From: Tsukamurella ocularis
Lineage (GTDB): Bacteria; Actinomycetota; Actinomycetes; Mycobacteriales; Mycobacteriaceae
Direction: 5' to 3'
Assembly: GCF_024807615.1 (NCBI RefSeq)
Contig: NZ_JANUCJ010000002.1
Span: 186,001 to 250,000 of the forward strand
DNA: 64,000 nt
Shown here: positions 55,392-63,422 of the stretch, one piece after another
How positions within the stretch are numbered: the stretch's first letter is position 1
How the letters are laid out: the number at the start of each line of letters is the position of its first letter
Position numbers and translations under genes: made by a program
The notes under the pieces: model-generated
What the model was told of the DNA's origin: nothing
What the model saw: only the letters and a program-made list of their open reading frames with translations
Database searches by the model: none

Positions 55392-56858
55392 ATGCCCGAT
55401 ACCACCGCCCCGATCTCTGCGGAAGACCTCGCCGCGTTCCACCGCGTGCTTGAGGCCGCCGCATACCTCGACGACCGCGATCCACAGTCCGTCGAGGTGC
55501 AGCGCGCCGTCGGGCACATGTTCAAGCTGCTCAAGCGCGAGCGGCGCAAGTCCGCCCGCGCCAAGGTCAAGGACGCCGACCGCGACGTCCTCGAACGCAC
55601 CGCCACCGGCAACGCCGAACGCATCGACGACGAGACGGCCGGGATCCTGCTGACCACGCCCACCGTCGGCGACAGCGCGGGCGAGCTGCTGCGCCCGCAG
55701 AGCTGCTACATCTGCAAGCAGCCCTACACGCGGATCGACGCCTTCTACCACCAGCTCTGCCCGGAGTGCGCCGCCTTCAGCCACGCCAAGCGCGACGCCA
55801 CGACCGACCTCACCGGCCGCCGCGCGCTGCTCACGGGCGGGCGCGCCAAGATCGGCATGTACATCGCGCTACGCCTGCTGCGCGACGGTGCCGACCTCAC
55901 CATCACCACCCGCTTCCCCACGGACGCGGCCCGCCGCTTCGCCGCCCTCGCCGACAGCGCCGAGTGGCTCGACCGGCTGCACATCGTGGGGATCGACCTG
56001 CGCGACCCGTCGCAGGTGAGCGCCCTGGCGGACGCCGTCGCAGCCCGGGGCCCGCTCGACATCATCATCAACAACGCCGCGCAGACGGTGCGCCGCTCCC
56101 CCGGCGCCTACTCGGCGCTGGTCGAATCCGAGGCGGGCGACGTACCGCCCGAGCTCGCGAACCGGATCATCCGTTTCGGGCGGGCGAGCTCCGCGCACCC
56201 CGCCGCCCTCACGGAGGCCCTCGACGGGCACACCGGCGGGGTCTCCGGGGATCTGGCCGCCCTCGACCCCGCGGCCCTCACCGCGCTGGCGCTGCGCGGC
56301 GGCTCATCGTCGGCCGCGCGGATCGAGGACGGCACTGCCATCGACGCCGGCGGGCTGCTGCCCGACCTCGTGCACACCAACTCGTGGGTGCAGACCGTCG
56401 AGGAGGTCGAGCCCCTCGAACTGCTCGAGGTGCAGCTGTGCAACTCCGTGGCGCCGTTCATCCTCATCTCGAAGCTGCGCCCCGCGCTGGCCGCGTCGCC
56501 CGCGCGGCGCAAGTACGTCGTGAACGTCTCGGCCATGGAGGGCCAGTTCGGCCGCGGCTACAAGGGCCCCGGCCACCCGCACACCAACATGGCAAAGGCA
56601 GCCCTGAACATGCTCACCCGCACCTCCAGCGGCGAGATGCTCGAGCAGGACGGCATCCTCATGACTGCCGTCGACACGGGCTGGATCACCGACGAGCGTC
56701 CGCACCACACCAAGATGCGCCTCGCCGACGAGGGCTTCCGGGCCCCGCTCGACCTGGTCGACGGTGCCGCCCGCGTCTACGACCCGATCGTGCAGGGCGA
56801 GAACGGCGTCGACCTCTACGGCTGCTTCCTCAAGGACTACAAGCCCTCGCCCTGGTGA
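55392..56858 (+). CDS. SDR oxidoreductase with N-terminal zinc knuckle
   Basis: This 488-residue protein has two parts. Residues 1-125 contain a charged helical region and a four-Cys zinc site, SCYICKQPYTR to LCPECAAF. From about residue 140 there is an SDR fold: RRALLTGGRAKIGMYIALRL (GGxxxIG), DIIINNAAQ, and VNVSAMEGQFGRGY. The YxxxK site is altered: before KAALNML the sequence is TNMAK, so Thr replaces the catalytic Tyr. About 75 extra residues are inserted between the NNAA motif and the active site. Some activity may persist through the Tyr nine residues before the Lys, or it may act as a binder. The role is unknown. Confidence 0.78.
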   Translation: MPDTTAPISAEDLAAFHRVLEAAAYLDDRDPQSVEVQRAVGHMFKLLKRERRKSARAKVKDADRDVLERTATGNAERIDDETAGILLTTPTVGDSAGELLRPQSCYICKQPYTRIDAFYHQLCPECAAFSHAKRDATTDLTGRRALLTGGRAKIGMYIALRLLRDGADLTITTRFPTDAARRFAALADSAEWLDRLHIVGIDLRDPSQVSALADAVAARGPLDIIINNAAQTVRRSPGAYSALVESEAGDVPPELANRIIRFGRASSAHPAALTEALDGHTGGVSGDLAALDPAALTALALRGGSSSAARIEDGTAIDAGGLLPDLVHTNSWVQTVEEVEPLELLEVQLCNSVAPFILISKLRPALAASPARRKYVVNVSAMEGQFGRGYKGPGHPHTNMAKAALNMLTRTSSGEMLEQDGILMTAVDTGWITDERPHHTKMRLADEGFRAPLDLVDGAARVYDPIVQGENGVDLYGCFLKDYKPSPW

Positions 56859-56902
56859 CGGGCCGCCCCGCCGCTCCGGTGATCGATGTCGGCGTCGGGC
56901 GC

Positions 56903-56908
56903 TAGGGT
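56903..56908 (+). promoter_or_regulatory. Predicted -10 element of the nucleoside hydrolase operon
   Basis: TAGGGT ends 6 nt before GTG 56915, again the spacing of a leaderless start. Confidence 0.55.
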
Positions 56909-56914
56909 TCCCCT

Positions 56915-57952
56915 GTGGCGGAAACGAAGGTCCTGTTCGACTGCGACACGGGTGTCGACGACTCCCTTGCCCTGCTGTACCTGCTGAGCAAGCCCGGTGT
57001 CAACCTGCTCGGCATCGTCTCGACGGCCGGCAACGTGCCCGCGCCGCAGGTCGTGGAGAACAACCTGGGCTGGCTGGAGCTGCTGGGCCGCACCGACATC
57101 GAGGTCTTCCCCGGCTCCGACGCGCCGCTGTCGACGCCGCTGATGACCACCGAGGAGACCCACGGCCCCTTCGGCGTCGGCTACGCCGAGCTGCCGACGC
57201 CTGGCCGCGGACCGTCGGAGATCTCGGGGCCGCAGGCCTGGTCCGACCTGACCCGCGCCCACCCGGGCGAGGTCGTCGCCCTCGTGACCGGGCCGTGTAC
57301 CAACCTCGCGCTCGCCCTGCGCGACGACCCGGGGATCCTCAACCGCCTGCGCCGCCTCGTCATCATGGGCGGCGTCTTCTGGCACCCCGGCAACACGACC
57401 CCCACCTCGGAGTGGAACGTCGCCGTCGATCCCGAATCGCTGTGGGAGGTGCTGCGCGCCTACGGCGAACTCGACGGCACTGGCACCCCGCTGCCGATCC
57501 TGTGCCCGCTCGACCTCACCGAGACCATCGAGCTCACCCCGGACCACCTGCTGCGGCTCGCCGACGCCGCCGGGAGCGCCCCGGCCGAGTGCCTCGCCCC
57601 CGAGGACGCCGACGGGACGCGGTCGGCCGCGAGCAATCCCGTGGTCCGGGCCACATCGGACGCCGTGCGGTTCTACTTCGAGTTCCACCGCGACCACGAC
57701 CTCGGCTACATCGCGCACATGCACGACCCGTTCGCCGCGGCCGTTGCGCTGGACCCGTCGATCGCGGAGACCCGCGCTTATCCCGTGGACGTGGAGCTCA
57801 CCGGTTCGCTGACCCGCGGCACGACGGTCGCGGACGTGCACGGCGCGTGGAACCGCCCCGACACGGCACAGGTCGCCGTCGCCACCGATCAGGCGGCCTT
57901 CTTCGACGACCTCCTCGACTCGATCGCAGGGCTGGCCCGTGGCCGCGACTGA
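56915..57952 (+). CDS. Inosine-uridine-type nucleoside hydrolase
   Basis: This 345-residue enzyme splits ribonucleosides into base and ribose. The calcium-binding DxDxxxDD is LFDCDTGVDDSLALLYL. Further matches are GIVSTAGNV, VTGPCTNLALAL, LVIMGGVF, EWNVAVDPES and MHDPFAAAVAL with the catalytic-site His. Base preference cannot be told. The start is GTG; the 3' end overlaps the DinB gene by 14 nt, so they are co-expressed. Confidence 0.93.
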   Translation: MAETKVLFDCDTGVDDSLALLYLLSKPGVNLLGIVSTAGNVPAPQVVENNLGWLELLGRTDIEVFPGSDAPLSTPLMTTEETHGPFGVGYAELPTPGRGPSEISGPQAWSDLTRAHPGEVVALVTGPCTNLALALRDDPGILNRLRRLVIMGGVFWHPGNTTPTSEWNVAVDPESLWEVLRAYGELDGTGTPLPILCPLDLTETIELTPDHLLRLADAAGSAPAECLAPEDADGTRSAASNPVVRATSDAVRFYFEFHRDHDLGYIAHMHDPFAAAVALDPSIAETRAYPVDVELTGSLTRGTTVADVHGAWNRPDTAQVAVATDQAAFFDDLLDSIAGLARGRD

Positions 57953-58412
57953 GGCGCAGATCGCGGCGTTCCTCGACGTCGCCGCGGAGACCCTGGACAC
58001 GATCGACCGCGTGCTCGGCGACCTCGACGACACGACCGTCAACGCCGTTCCGCCGGTCCCCGGGGTGAACTCGGTGTTCGCCCTCGTCACGCACGTCGGC
58101 GGGGCGCTGGGCTACTGGGGCGGCTCGCTCATGGCCGGCGAGGACATCCCGCGCGACCGGTCCTCCGAGTTCCACGCGACCGGCACCGTCGACCGGGCGC
58201 GGGCGATCGTGGCGAGGCTGCGTGACGACCTGCCGCGGTGGGCCGCCGTGGCCGCCACCGGGATCCGCAATCCCGGGGCTACCGGCACCACCCGGCGCAA
58301 CGCCGCCACTGCGACGCCGGAGTGGGTGCTGACCCACATGCTCCGCGAGCTCACCCAGCACACCGGACACATGGAGATCTGTCGCGACGTGGTCACGCAA
58401 CGCGCAGACTGA
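57939..58412 (+). CDS. DinB/mycothiol-transferase-like four-helix protein
   Basis: This 157-residue protein of the DinB/DUF664 group has three spaced His residues expected for the metal site: VTHVGGALGYWGG, LTHMLRELTQHTGHMEICRD. Many actinobacterial members are mycothiol-dependent transferases, which would suit an organism with mshC. It overlaps the nucleoside hydrolase and is followed 4 nt later by the next gene. Confidence 0.82.
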   Translation: MAATEAQIAAFLDVAAETLDTIDRVLGDLDDTTVNAVPPVPGVNSVFALVTHVGGALGYWGGSLMAGEDIPRDRSSEFHATGTVDRARAIVARLRDDLPRWAAVAATGIRNPGATGTTRRNAATATPEWVLTHMLRELTQHTGHMEICRDVVTQRAD

Positions 58413-58416
58413 AGCC

Positions 58417-59034
58417 ATGCTCATTCCGAAGGCGATCGCCGAGGGCGTCCGCGACGGCCGCATCACCACGCAGTACCGCCGCTGGGACACCCCGCGGGTG
58501 AAGGTCGGCGGTACCCAGCTGACGCCCGCGGGCCTGCTGCGGTTCACCCGCGTCACCCGCGTTCCGGACGTCGAGAAGATCTCCGACCGCGCAGCGCGGG
58601 CGGCGGGCGCCAAGGACGCTGCGGCCCTCCGGAAGCTGCTCACACCCCGCAATCCGGATGCGCCCCGCCGGGAGCGGTCGGCCCGCGGCGGCGAGCACGT
58701 ATACCGGGTCCACCTCGAATGGGCGGGCGAGGACCCGCGGCTCGCCCTGCGCGAGGAACTTCCGGACGATGCCGAACTCGCGGCCATCGCGAAGCGCCTG
58801 GCGCGGCTGGACGCCCGCGAGACCGGGCCCTGGACCCGCGACATCCTGCTGTGGATCCGCGACCACCCGCACGTCGTCTCCAAGGAGCTCGCGGCCGAGC
58901 GCCGCGTGGAGCTGCTGCCCATGAAGGCGGACATCCGCAAGCTCAAGGGCATGGGCCTGACGATCAGCCACGAGGTCGGCTACGAGCTCTCCCCCCGCGG
59001 CGCCGCGTACCTGGCCTGGGTCGAGTCGCGATGA
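58417..59034 (+). CDS. Hypothetical protein, possibly ASCH-like N-terminus
   Basis: This 205-residue basic protein is not firmly recognised. The start (MLIPKAIAEGVRDGRITTQY, then RRWDTPRVKVGGTQLTPAGL) is reminiscent of ASCH RNA-binding domains. The C-terminal third (DILLWIRDHPHVVSKELAAE ... LGLTISHEVGYELSPRGAAY-like wording) resembles a winged helix. It lies 4 nt after the DinB gene, so it belongs to the same operon. Nucleic-acid binding is a guess from charge and fold hints. Confidence 0.6.
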   Translation: MLIPKAIAEGVRDGRITTQYRRWDTPRVKVGGTQLTPAGLLRFTRVTRVPDVEKISDRAARAAGAKDAAALRKLLTPRNPDAPRRERSARGGEHVYRVHLEWAGEDPRLALREELPDDAELAAIAKRLARLDARETGPWTRDILLWIRDHPHVVSKELAAERRVELLPMKADIRKLKGMGLTISHEVGYELSPRGAAYLAWVESR

Positions 59035-59056
59035 ACGGGCTGCGGGCGACGCAGGC

Positions 59057-60697
59057 CTAGGCCGGCTGCTCCTCCGAGGCCTCCTGGGCGGCGTCCTCTG
59101 CCGTCGATTTCGCCCAGCGGTAGTCCGCCTTGCCGGCCGGGGTGCGCTTGACCTCGTCGACGAAGACGATCGTACGGGGCACCTTGTAACCGGCGAGTTC
59201 GTTGCGCGCGAAGGTCTGCACGTCCTCGATCGACGGCCGATCCTGGCCCGCAGCGACGGAGACCACCGCCGCCACGCGCTGCCCGTAACGGGCGTCCGGC
59301 ACGGGCACGACGAGCGCGTCCGCGATCGCGGGATGCCCGTGCAGGGTGGCCTCGACCTCCTCGGCATAGACCTTCTCGCCACCCGTGTTGATGCACTGGC
59401 TACCGCGCCCGAGGAAGACGATGCCGCCGTCCTCGGCCGGATAGCCCATGTCGCCGAGCACCGAGATCCGCCGGCCGTCGGGCAGCGTCGGGAAGGTGCG
59501 CGCCGACTTCTCGGGATCGTTGTAGTAGCCCAGCGGCACGTTGCCGACGCGGGCGATGAGCCCCACCTGCCCGGTCTCAGTGATCTGCTCGAAAGACTCG
59601 TCGACCACCATCATCTTGTCGGTCGGGGGCGCGTGCAGATTGCCGTTCTCGTCCAGCGTCATCACGCCGTCGTTGCCCGACTCGGAGGCACCGAAGTTGT
59701 CGCGCAGGATCAGCTCCGGCTTGATCGCAGCCATCCGGTCGCGCACGTGCTTCGACCAGATCGCGCCACCGGAGGTGATCGAGAACAGCGACGAGAAGTC
59801 CGCGGTGTCCTTCTGCTTCTCCATCTCCTCGACCAGCGGGATGCCCATGGCGTCACCGACGATGAGGATCGTCTGCGTCTGGTCGCGCTTGATGTTCCGC
59901 ACGATCTGCTCGGCCTTGAAGTCCCGCTCGAGAATGATCCGCGAGCCGAGCACGAAGAACGTGAACAGGGAGTACGCGGCGGCGCCGTGCATGAGCGGGG
60001 CGGCCACGAGGAAGGCCAGCGGCGGGAACTGTTTCGCCCCTTCGCCCACCTCGTCGAGGTTCTGCCGCGGCTCGCCGCCGTAGGGCACGCCCGCCGACAG
60101 CGGCTTGCGGAAGAAGTCGTCGTGCTGCCACACGACCCCCTTCGGGTAGCCGGTGGTGCCGCCGGTGTAGATGATGTAGTGCTCCTCGCCGGTGCGCTCC
60201 CCGAAGTCGCGCTCCACGGACTGCTCCGCGGCCTCGGCGAAGGGCACCAGCGCGACGCCGTCGGCACCGTCGACCGCGGCGGTGAGGGCCGGATCGGCCT
60301 CACCGATGACGAACACGGTCCGCAGTTCGGGCAGCGCCGGGATCAGTCCGGCGAGCGTGCGCTGATGCTCCGGCAGCTCCACGATGATCCCGCGCGCGTC
60401 GGAGTTGGTGAAGATGTACTCGAGCTCGGTCGCGGTGTACCGGTAGTTGACGTTGACTGGCACCGCGCGAATCTTGATGAGCCCCAACAGCGATTGCACG
60501 TGCTCCACACTGTTCTTGAGGAACAGCGCGACGTGGTCGTACGCGCCGATACCGTTCGCAGCGAACAGGTGTGCCACCTGGTTCGCTTGCCCATCCATCT
60601 CCGCATACGAGGTCTGGTCACCCTCGAAACTCAGAAGGATCCGTTCCGGAACCGCGTCGACGACCGCCTCGAAGACATCGGCGAGGTTGAACTTCAT
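59057..60697 (-). CDS. Fatty-acyl/steroid-acyl-CoA ligase, FadD19-like
   Basis: This is a 546-residue AMP-forming ligase of the ANL superfamily. The P-loop is YTGGTTGYPKGVVW, with FGASESGNDG, GDMGYPAEDGGIVFLGRGS, INTGGEKVYAEEVEA and the catalytic Lys in KRTPAGKADYRWA near the end. It resembles mycobacterial FadD19, the ligase for steroid side chains. Two KstR-like boxes upstream support a steroid link. The ATG at 60697 follows AGGAG; the GTG six bases upstream is less likely. Substrate specificity is inference. Confidence 0.85.
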   Translation of the reverse strand: MKFNLADVFEAVVDAVPERILLSFEGDQTSYAEMDGQANQVAHLFAANGIGAYDHVALFLKNSVEHVQSLLGLIKIRAVPVNVNYRYTATELEYIFTNSDARGIIVELPEHQRTLAGLIPALPELRTVFVIGEADPALTAAVDGADGVALVPFAEAAEQSVERDFGERTGEEHYIIYTGGTTGYPKGVVWQHDDFFRKPLSAGVPYGGEPRQNLDEVGEGAKQFPPLAFLVAAPLMHGAAAYSLFTFFVLGSRIILERDFKAEQIVRNIKRDQTQTILIVGDAMGIPLVEEMEKQKDTADFSSLFSITSGGAIWSKHVRDRMAAIKPELILRDNFGASESGNDGVMTLDENGNLHAPPTDKMMVVDESFEQITETGQVGLIARVGNVPLGYYNDPEKSARTFPTLPDGRRISVLGDMGYPAEDGGIVFLGRGSQCINTGGEKVYAEEVEATLHGHPAIADALVVPVPDARYGQRVAAVVSVAAGQDRPSIEDVQTFARNELAGYKVPRTIVFVDEVKRTPAGKADYRWAKSTAEDAAQEASEEQPA

Positions 60698-60737
60698 GCG
60701 CACTCCTGTTCCTGACCTGCGAAGCCATTCAGCTCAA

Positions 60738-60767
60738 CAGAACCTGTTCTAGTTGTAACAGGTTCTA
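60738..60767. promoter_or_regulatory. Tandem KstR-like operator boxes
   Basis: Two 14-mers fit or nearly fit the described KstR motif TnnAACnnGTTnnA: CAGAACCTGTTCTA (60738-60751, first base C) and TGTAACAGGTTCTA (60754-60767, full match). Together they also make a perfect AGAACCTGTT/AACAGGTTCT inverted repeat with an 8-nt spacer. They lie 41-70 bp upstream of the FadD start. Confidence 0.7.
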
Positions 60768-60813
60768 TCGCATCGCGGGGCGGAATCGGGCGCGAAACGC
60801 CCGGATACGTGGG

Positions 60814-62070
60814 TCAGCCGCGCTCGCCGCGGGCCACCACCGCCACCACGGACCGCGCCTGAGCCACGATCGCTGCCAGATTCGCCCGGTACTGCGCCGA
60901 GTCGACGACGCTCCGGTCCGCGGGCAGCCCGTCGAGCACGGGGGTGTGCAGGTGCCCGCCGGGCACAGGAGCGGCGAGCCGGTCGCGCACGAGAGTGACG
61001 CGGTAGCCGATCTCGTTGGAGAGGTAGTCCCCGCCCGCACCCTGCCGCGCGAGTGCGCCCACCGGCGGCTCGCCGGTCGTCGTGGTCGCGTCGAGCGCAG
61101 GCAGGCCGCACGTCGTCGAGACCGGCGGATTCGTCTCGGTGGCGTAGGCGATCTCGGAGTTGCGGACCACGGGATAGCGGCCCCGCGCCGCCGCACCGAC
61201 GGCGCGCATCGGCAGCGTGCTGCGGGTCCACTGCGGCGCGACCCCGGCCACCGGTGCCTCGCCGCGGAAGCAGGCCGCCTCGTTGTCCACCGCGCCGCCA
61301 CGCCACACGCCGTTGATCGCCTCCAGATCGAATCTGCCCGGTCGGCCCTGGCTCACGGTCGTGAAGCCCACCGAGCGCGACGGTCCCGGCTGGAGGAACG
61401 GGGTCACAGCGCGCTCCACCATCCCTGCGCCGAAGTCCCGCCAACGCACCGGGAAGGTCATCGCGACCACGGTCACCGGCCCGCTCGGAGTGTCGATCCG
61501 GGTGCCGTCGAGGGCCAGTGCGATCGCGCCGGAAGGGTTGCCCTGCCGGATGTCCCGGGTCAGGCGGAAGGGGTCGAACCCGGTGACCAGCACCGTCCTG
61601 CCCGACGGTGCGCGCCGCTGGCCGCGCGAGACCTCGTCGATGGCGGTCACGATCACGGCACGGCGCGCATCCGGCACGGCGAACCCCGGCCGCCAGTCGC
61701 GCACGGCGCGGATCATGGCGAGCCGAGTCCAGTACAGCGGGCGGTCGTCGGCCGTGAACCCGTCCGTGCCGCTCTGCACGCGCTGCACGGCCGCGCGCCA
61801 CACGGCCCGGGACGACTGCTCGGCCGCGCGTTCCGCGTCGTCGACGGTCCGTGCCCGCGCCAGCGCGCGGGTCAGCTCGCGGGGATACCGCTCAAGGCCC
61901 GCGGAGGCGACGAGGCTGCCCGGCACCTTCCCCGCATCGTAGAGACGTTCCTCGGCGGTCGGGACAGTCGACGGGCCCGCGGCGACGGCGGGAGCCCCGA
62001 CCAGGGCTCCGGCGACGACGACGGTTCCAGCGGCGGACAGGGAGATCGCGTGCACGAGACGACATACCAT
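60814..62070 (-). CDS. Secreted pyroglutamyl-peptidase-like protein, catalytic Cys replaced by Ser
   Basis: This 418-residue exported protein has a signal peptide (about 30 residues to APAVAAG). After a ~130-residue helical lead part the C15 peptidase-like domain starts at VLVTGFDPFRLTRD with the NPSGAIA motif. The catalytic Glu is present in FDLEAIN and the His in GGHLHTPVL, but the usual AGxYVCN is GGDYLSN, so Ser stands in for the nucleophilic Cys. It may be inactive, or a serine variant. TAGGTT (62077-62082) ends 6 nt before the ATG. Confidence 0.78.
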   Translation of the reverse strand: MVCRLVHAISLSAAGTVVVAGALVGAPAVAAGPSTVPTAEERLYDAGKVPGSLVASAGLERYPRELTRALARARTVDDAERAAEQSSRAVWRAAVQRVQSGTDGFTADDRPLYWTRLAMIRAVRDWRPGFAVPDARRAVIVTAIDEVSRGQRRAPSGRTVLVTGFDPFRLTRDIRQGNPSGAIALALDGTRIDTPSGPVTVVAMTFPVRWRDFGAGMVERAVTPFLQPGPSRSVGFTTVSQGRPGRFDLEAINGVWRGGAVDNEAACFRGEAPVAGVAPQWTRSTLPMRAVGAAARGRYPVVRNSEIAYATETNPPVSTTCGLPALDATTTTGEPPVGALARQGAGGDYLSNEIGYRVTLVRDRLAAPVPGGHLHTPVLDGLPADRSVVDSAQYRANLAAIVAQARSVVAVVARGERG

Positions 62071-62171
62071 TCGTCGAACCTAGGCCACCGCGGCGCTGGC
62101 CCCTGCCGGAATACGTTCACGGCGCGGCGAACCCTCGTCAGCAGATCGTTCGCAGACCACAGTTGTCGGCC

Positions 62172-63386
62172 ATGACCACTTCGCTGACGCCCCCGAAGAC
62201 CGACGCCGAGCTCGACGCGAATCTCGGCCCCGTGTACACCCGGATCGCGGAGGGCGCCGTCGCCCGCGAGCGCGACCGCGAGCTCGTCCACGAGCCGATC
62301 GCACAGCTCAAGGAGGCGGGTTTCACCGCCCTGCGCGTGCCGCAGGAGCTCGGCGGCGGCGGCGTGACGCTACGACAGTTCTTCCGCCAGCTCATCAACC
62401 TGGCGGCTGCCGACTCCAACATCCCGCAGGCGCTGCGCGTGCACGTGAACTTCGTCGAGGACCAGCGGCTCGCGAACACTCCCGCGGGCGATGCGTGGCT
62501 GCGTGCCGCGGCCGACGGCACGGTCGTCGGGAACGCGATCACCGAGCCCGGCGCCGGGTCGGTCGGCGGCTACGCCACGACATTGACCGCGGCCCCCGAC
62601 GGCGGCTACCGCCTCACCGGCACCAAGTTCTACTCGACCGGCTCGCTCTACGCCGACCAGATCCTGGTGGCCGCCGACCTCGACGGTGAGCGCGTCGGCG
62701 TCCTCGTCGACGCGGACGCGCCGGGTGTCGAGCGGGTCGACGACTGGAACGGCTTCGGGCAGCGCCTCACCGCGAGCGGCACCACCGTCTTCACCGATGT
62801 CGCCGTCCCCGCAGACCGGCTGCTCGGCCCCGGCTACGGCGCGCCGGGCGCCACGTACGCGACCTCCTACCTGCAGTTGGTACAGCTCGCGGGCCTCGCC
62901 GGGATCGCGCAGCGCGCCACCGACGACACTGTCGCCTGGGTGCAGGCCCGCACCCGCACGTTCTCGCACGCCGCAGCCGACCTGCAGCGCCACGATCCGC
63001 TCGTGCAGCAGGTGATCGGCCGCCTGTCCAGCGCCGCGTGGTCGGCGAAGCAGTCCGTGCTCGCCGTCGCCGACGTGCTCGACGACGCCCTGGCGGACCG
63101 TCGGGTGCACGAGGACCTGGTGCCGGAGGCCGAGTTGGCCGCCGCGCACGCGCAGCTCGCCGTCATCGACACCGTCCTCAAGGCGACCACCGAGCTGTTC
63201 GAGGTGGGCGGTGCGTCGATCGTCGACGCCGACCTGCGCCTCGACCGGCACTGGCGCAACGCCCGCACCCTCGCGGTGCACAACCCCGCGATCCAGAAGG
63301 CCCGCGCCATCGGTGACCTCCTGCTCAACGGCGCCGATCTGCCCTACGCCTGGAACGCGGGCGCCCGCACCGCCTCCACCTCCTAG
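62172..63386 (+). CDS. Acyl-CoA-dehydrogenase-like flavoprotein (SfnB/DszC type)
   Basis: This 404-residue protein has the acyl-CoA dehydrogenase fold: FTALRVPQELGGGGVTLRQF, NAITEPGAGSVGGYATTL, LTGTKFYSTGSLYADQILVA and a C-terminal helical domain ending NPAIQKARAIGDLLLNG. The His/Asp-poor active site and the overall pattern resemble the SfnB and DszC branch, which act as flavin-dependent monooxygenases or in sulfur acquisition, rather than a beta-oxidation enzyme. It is followed 36 nt later by the StyA-like gene, likely co-transcribed. Confidence 0.8.
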   Translation: MTTSLTPPKTDAELDANLGPVYTRIAEGAVARERDRELVHEPIAQLKEAGFTALRVPQELGGGGVTLRQFFRQLINLAAADSNIPQALRVHVNFVEDQRLANTPAGDAWLRAAADGTVVGNAITEPGAGSVGGYATTLTAAPDGGYRLTGTKFYSTGSLYADQILVAADLDGERVGVLVDADAPGVERVDDWNGFGQRLTASGTTVFTDVAVPADRLLGPGYGAPGATYATSYLQLVQLAGLAGIAQRATDDTVAWVQARTRTFSHAAADLQRHDPLVQQVIGRLSSAAWSAKQSVLAVADVLDDALADRRVHEDLVPEAELAAAHAQLAVIDTVLKATTELFEVGGASIVDADLRLDRHWRNARTLAVHNPAIQKARAIGDLLLNGADLPYAWNAGARTASTS

Positions 63387-63422
63387 TCCCACCCCCATGT
63401 CCGACCACCGAAAGGCACGACC

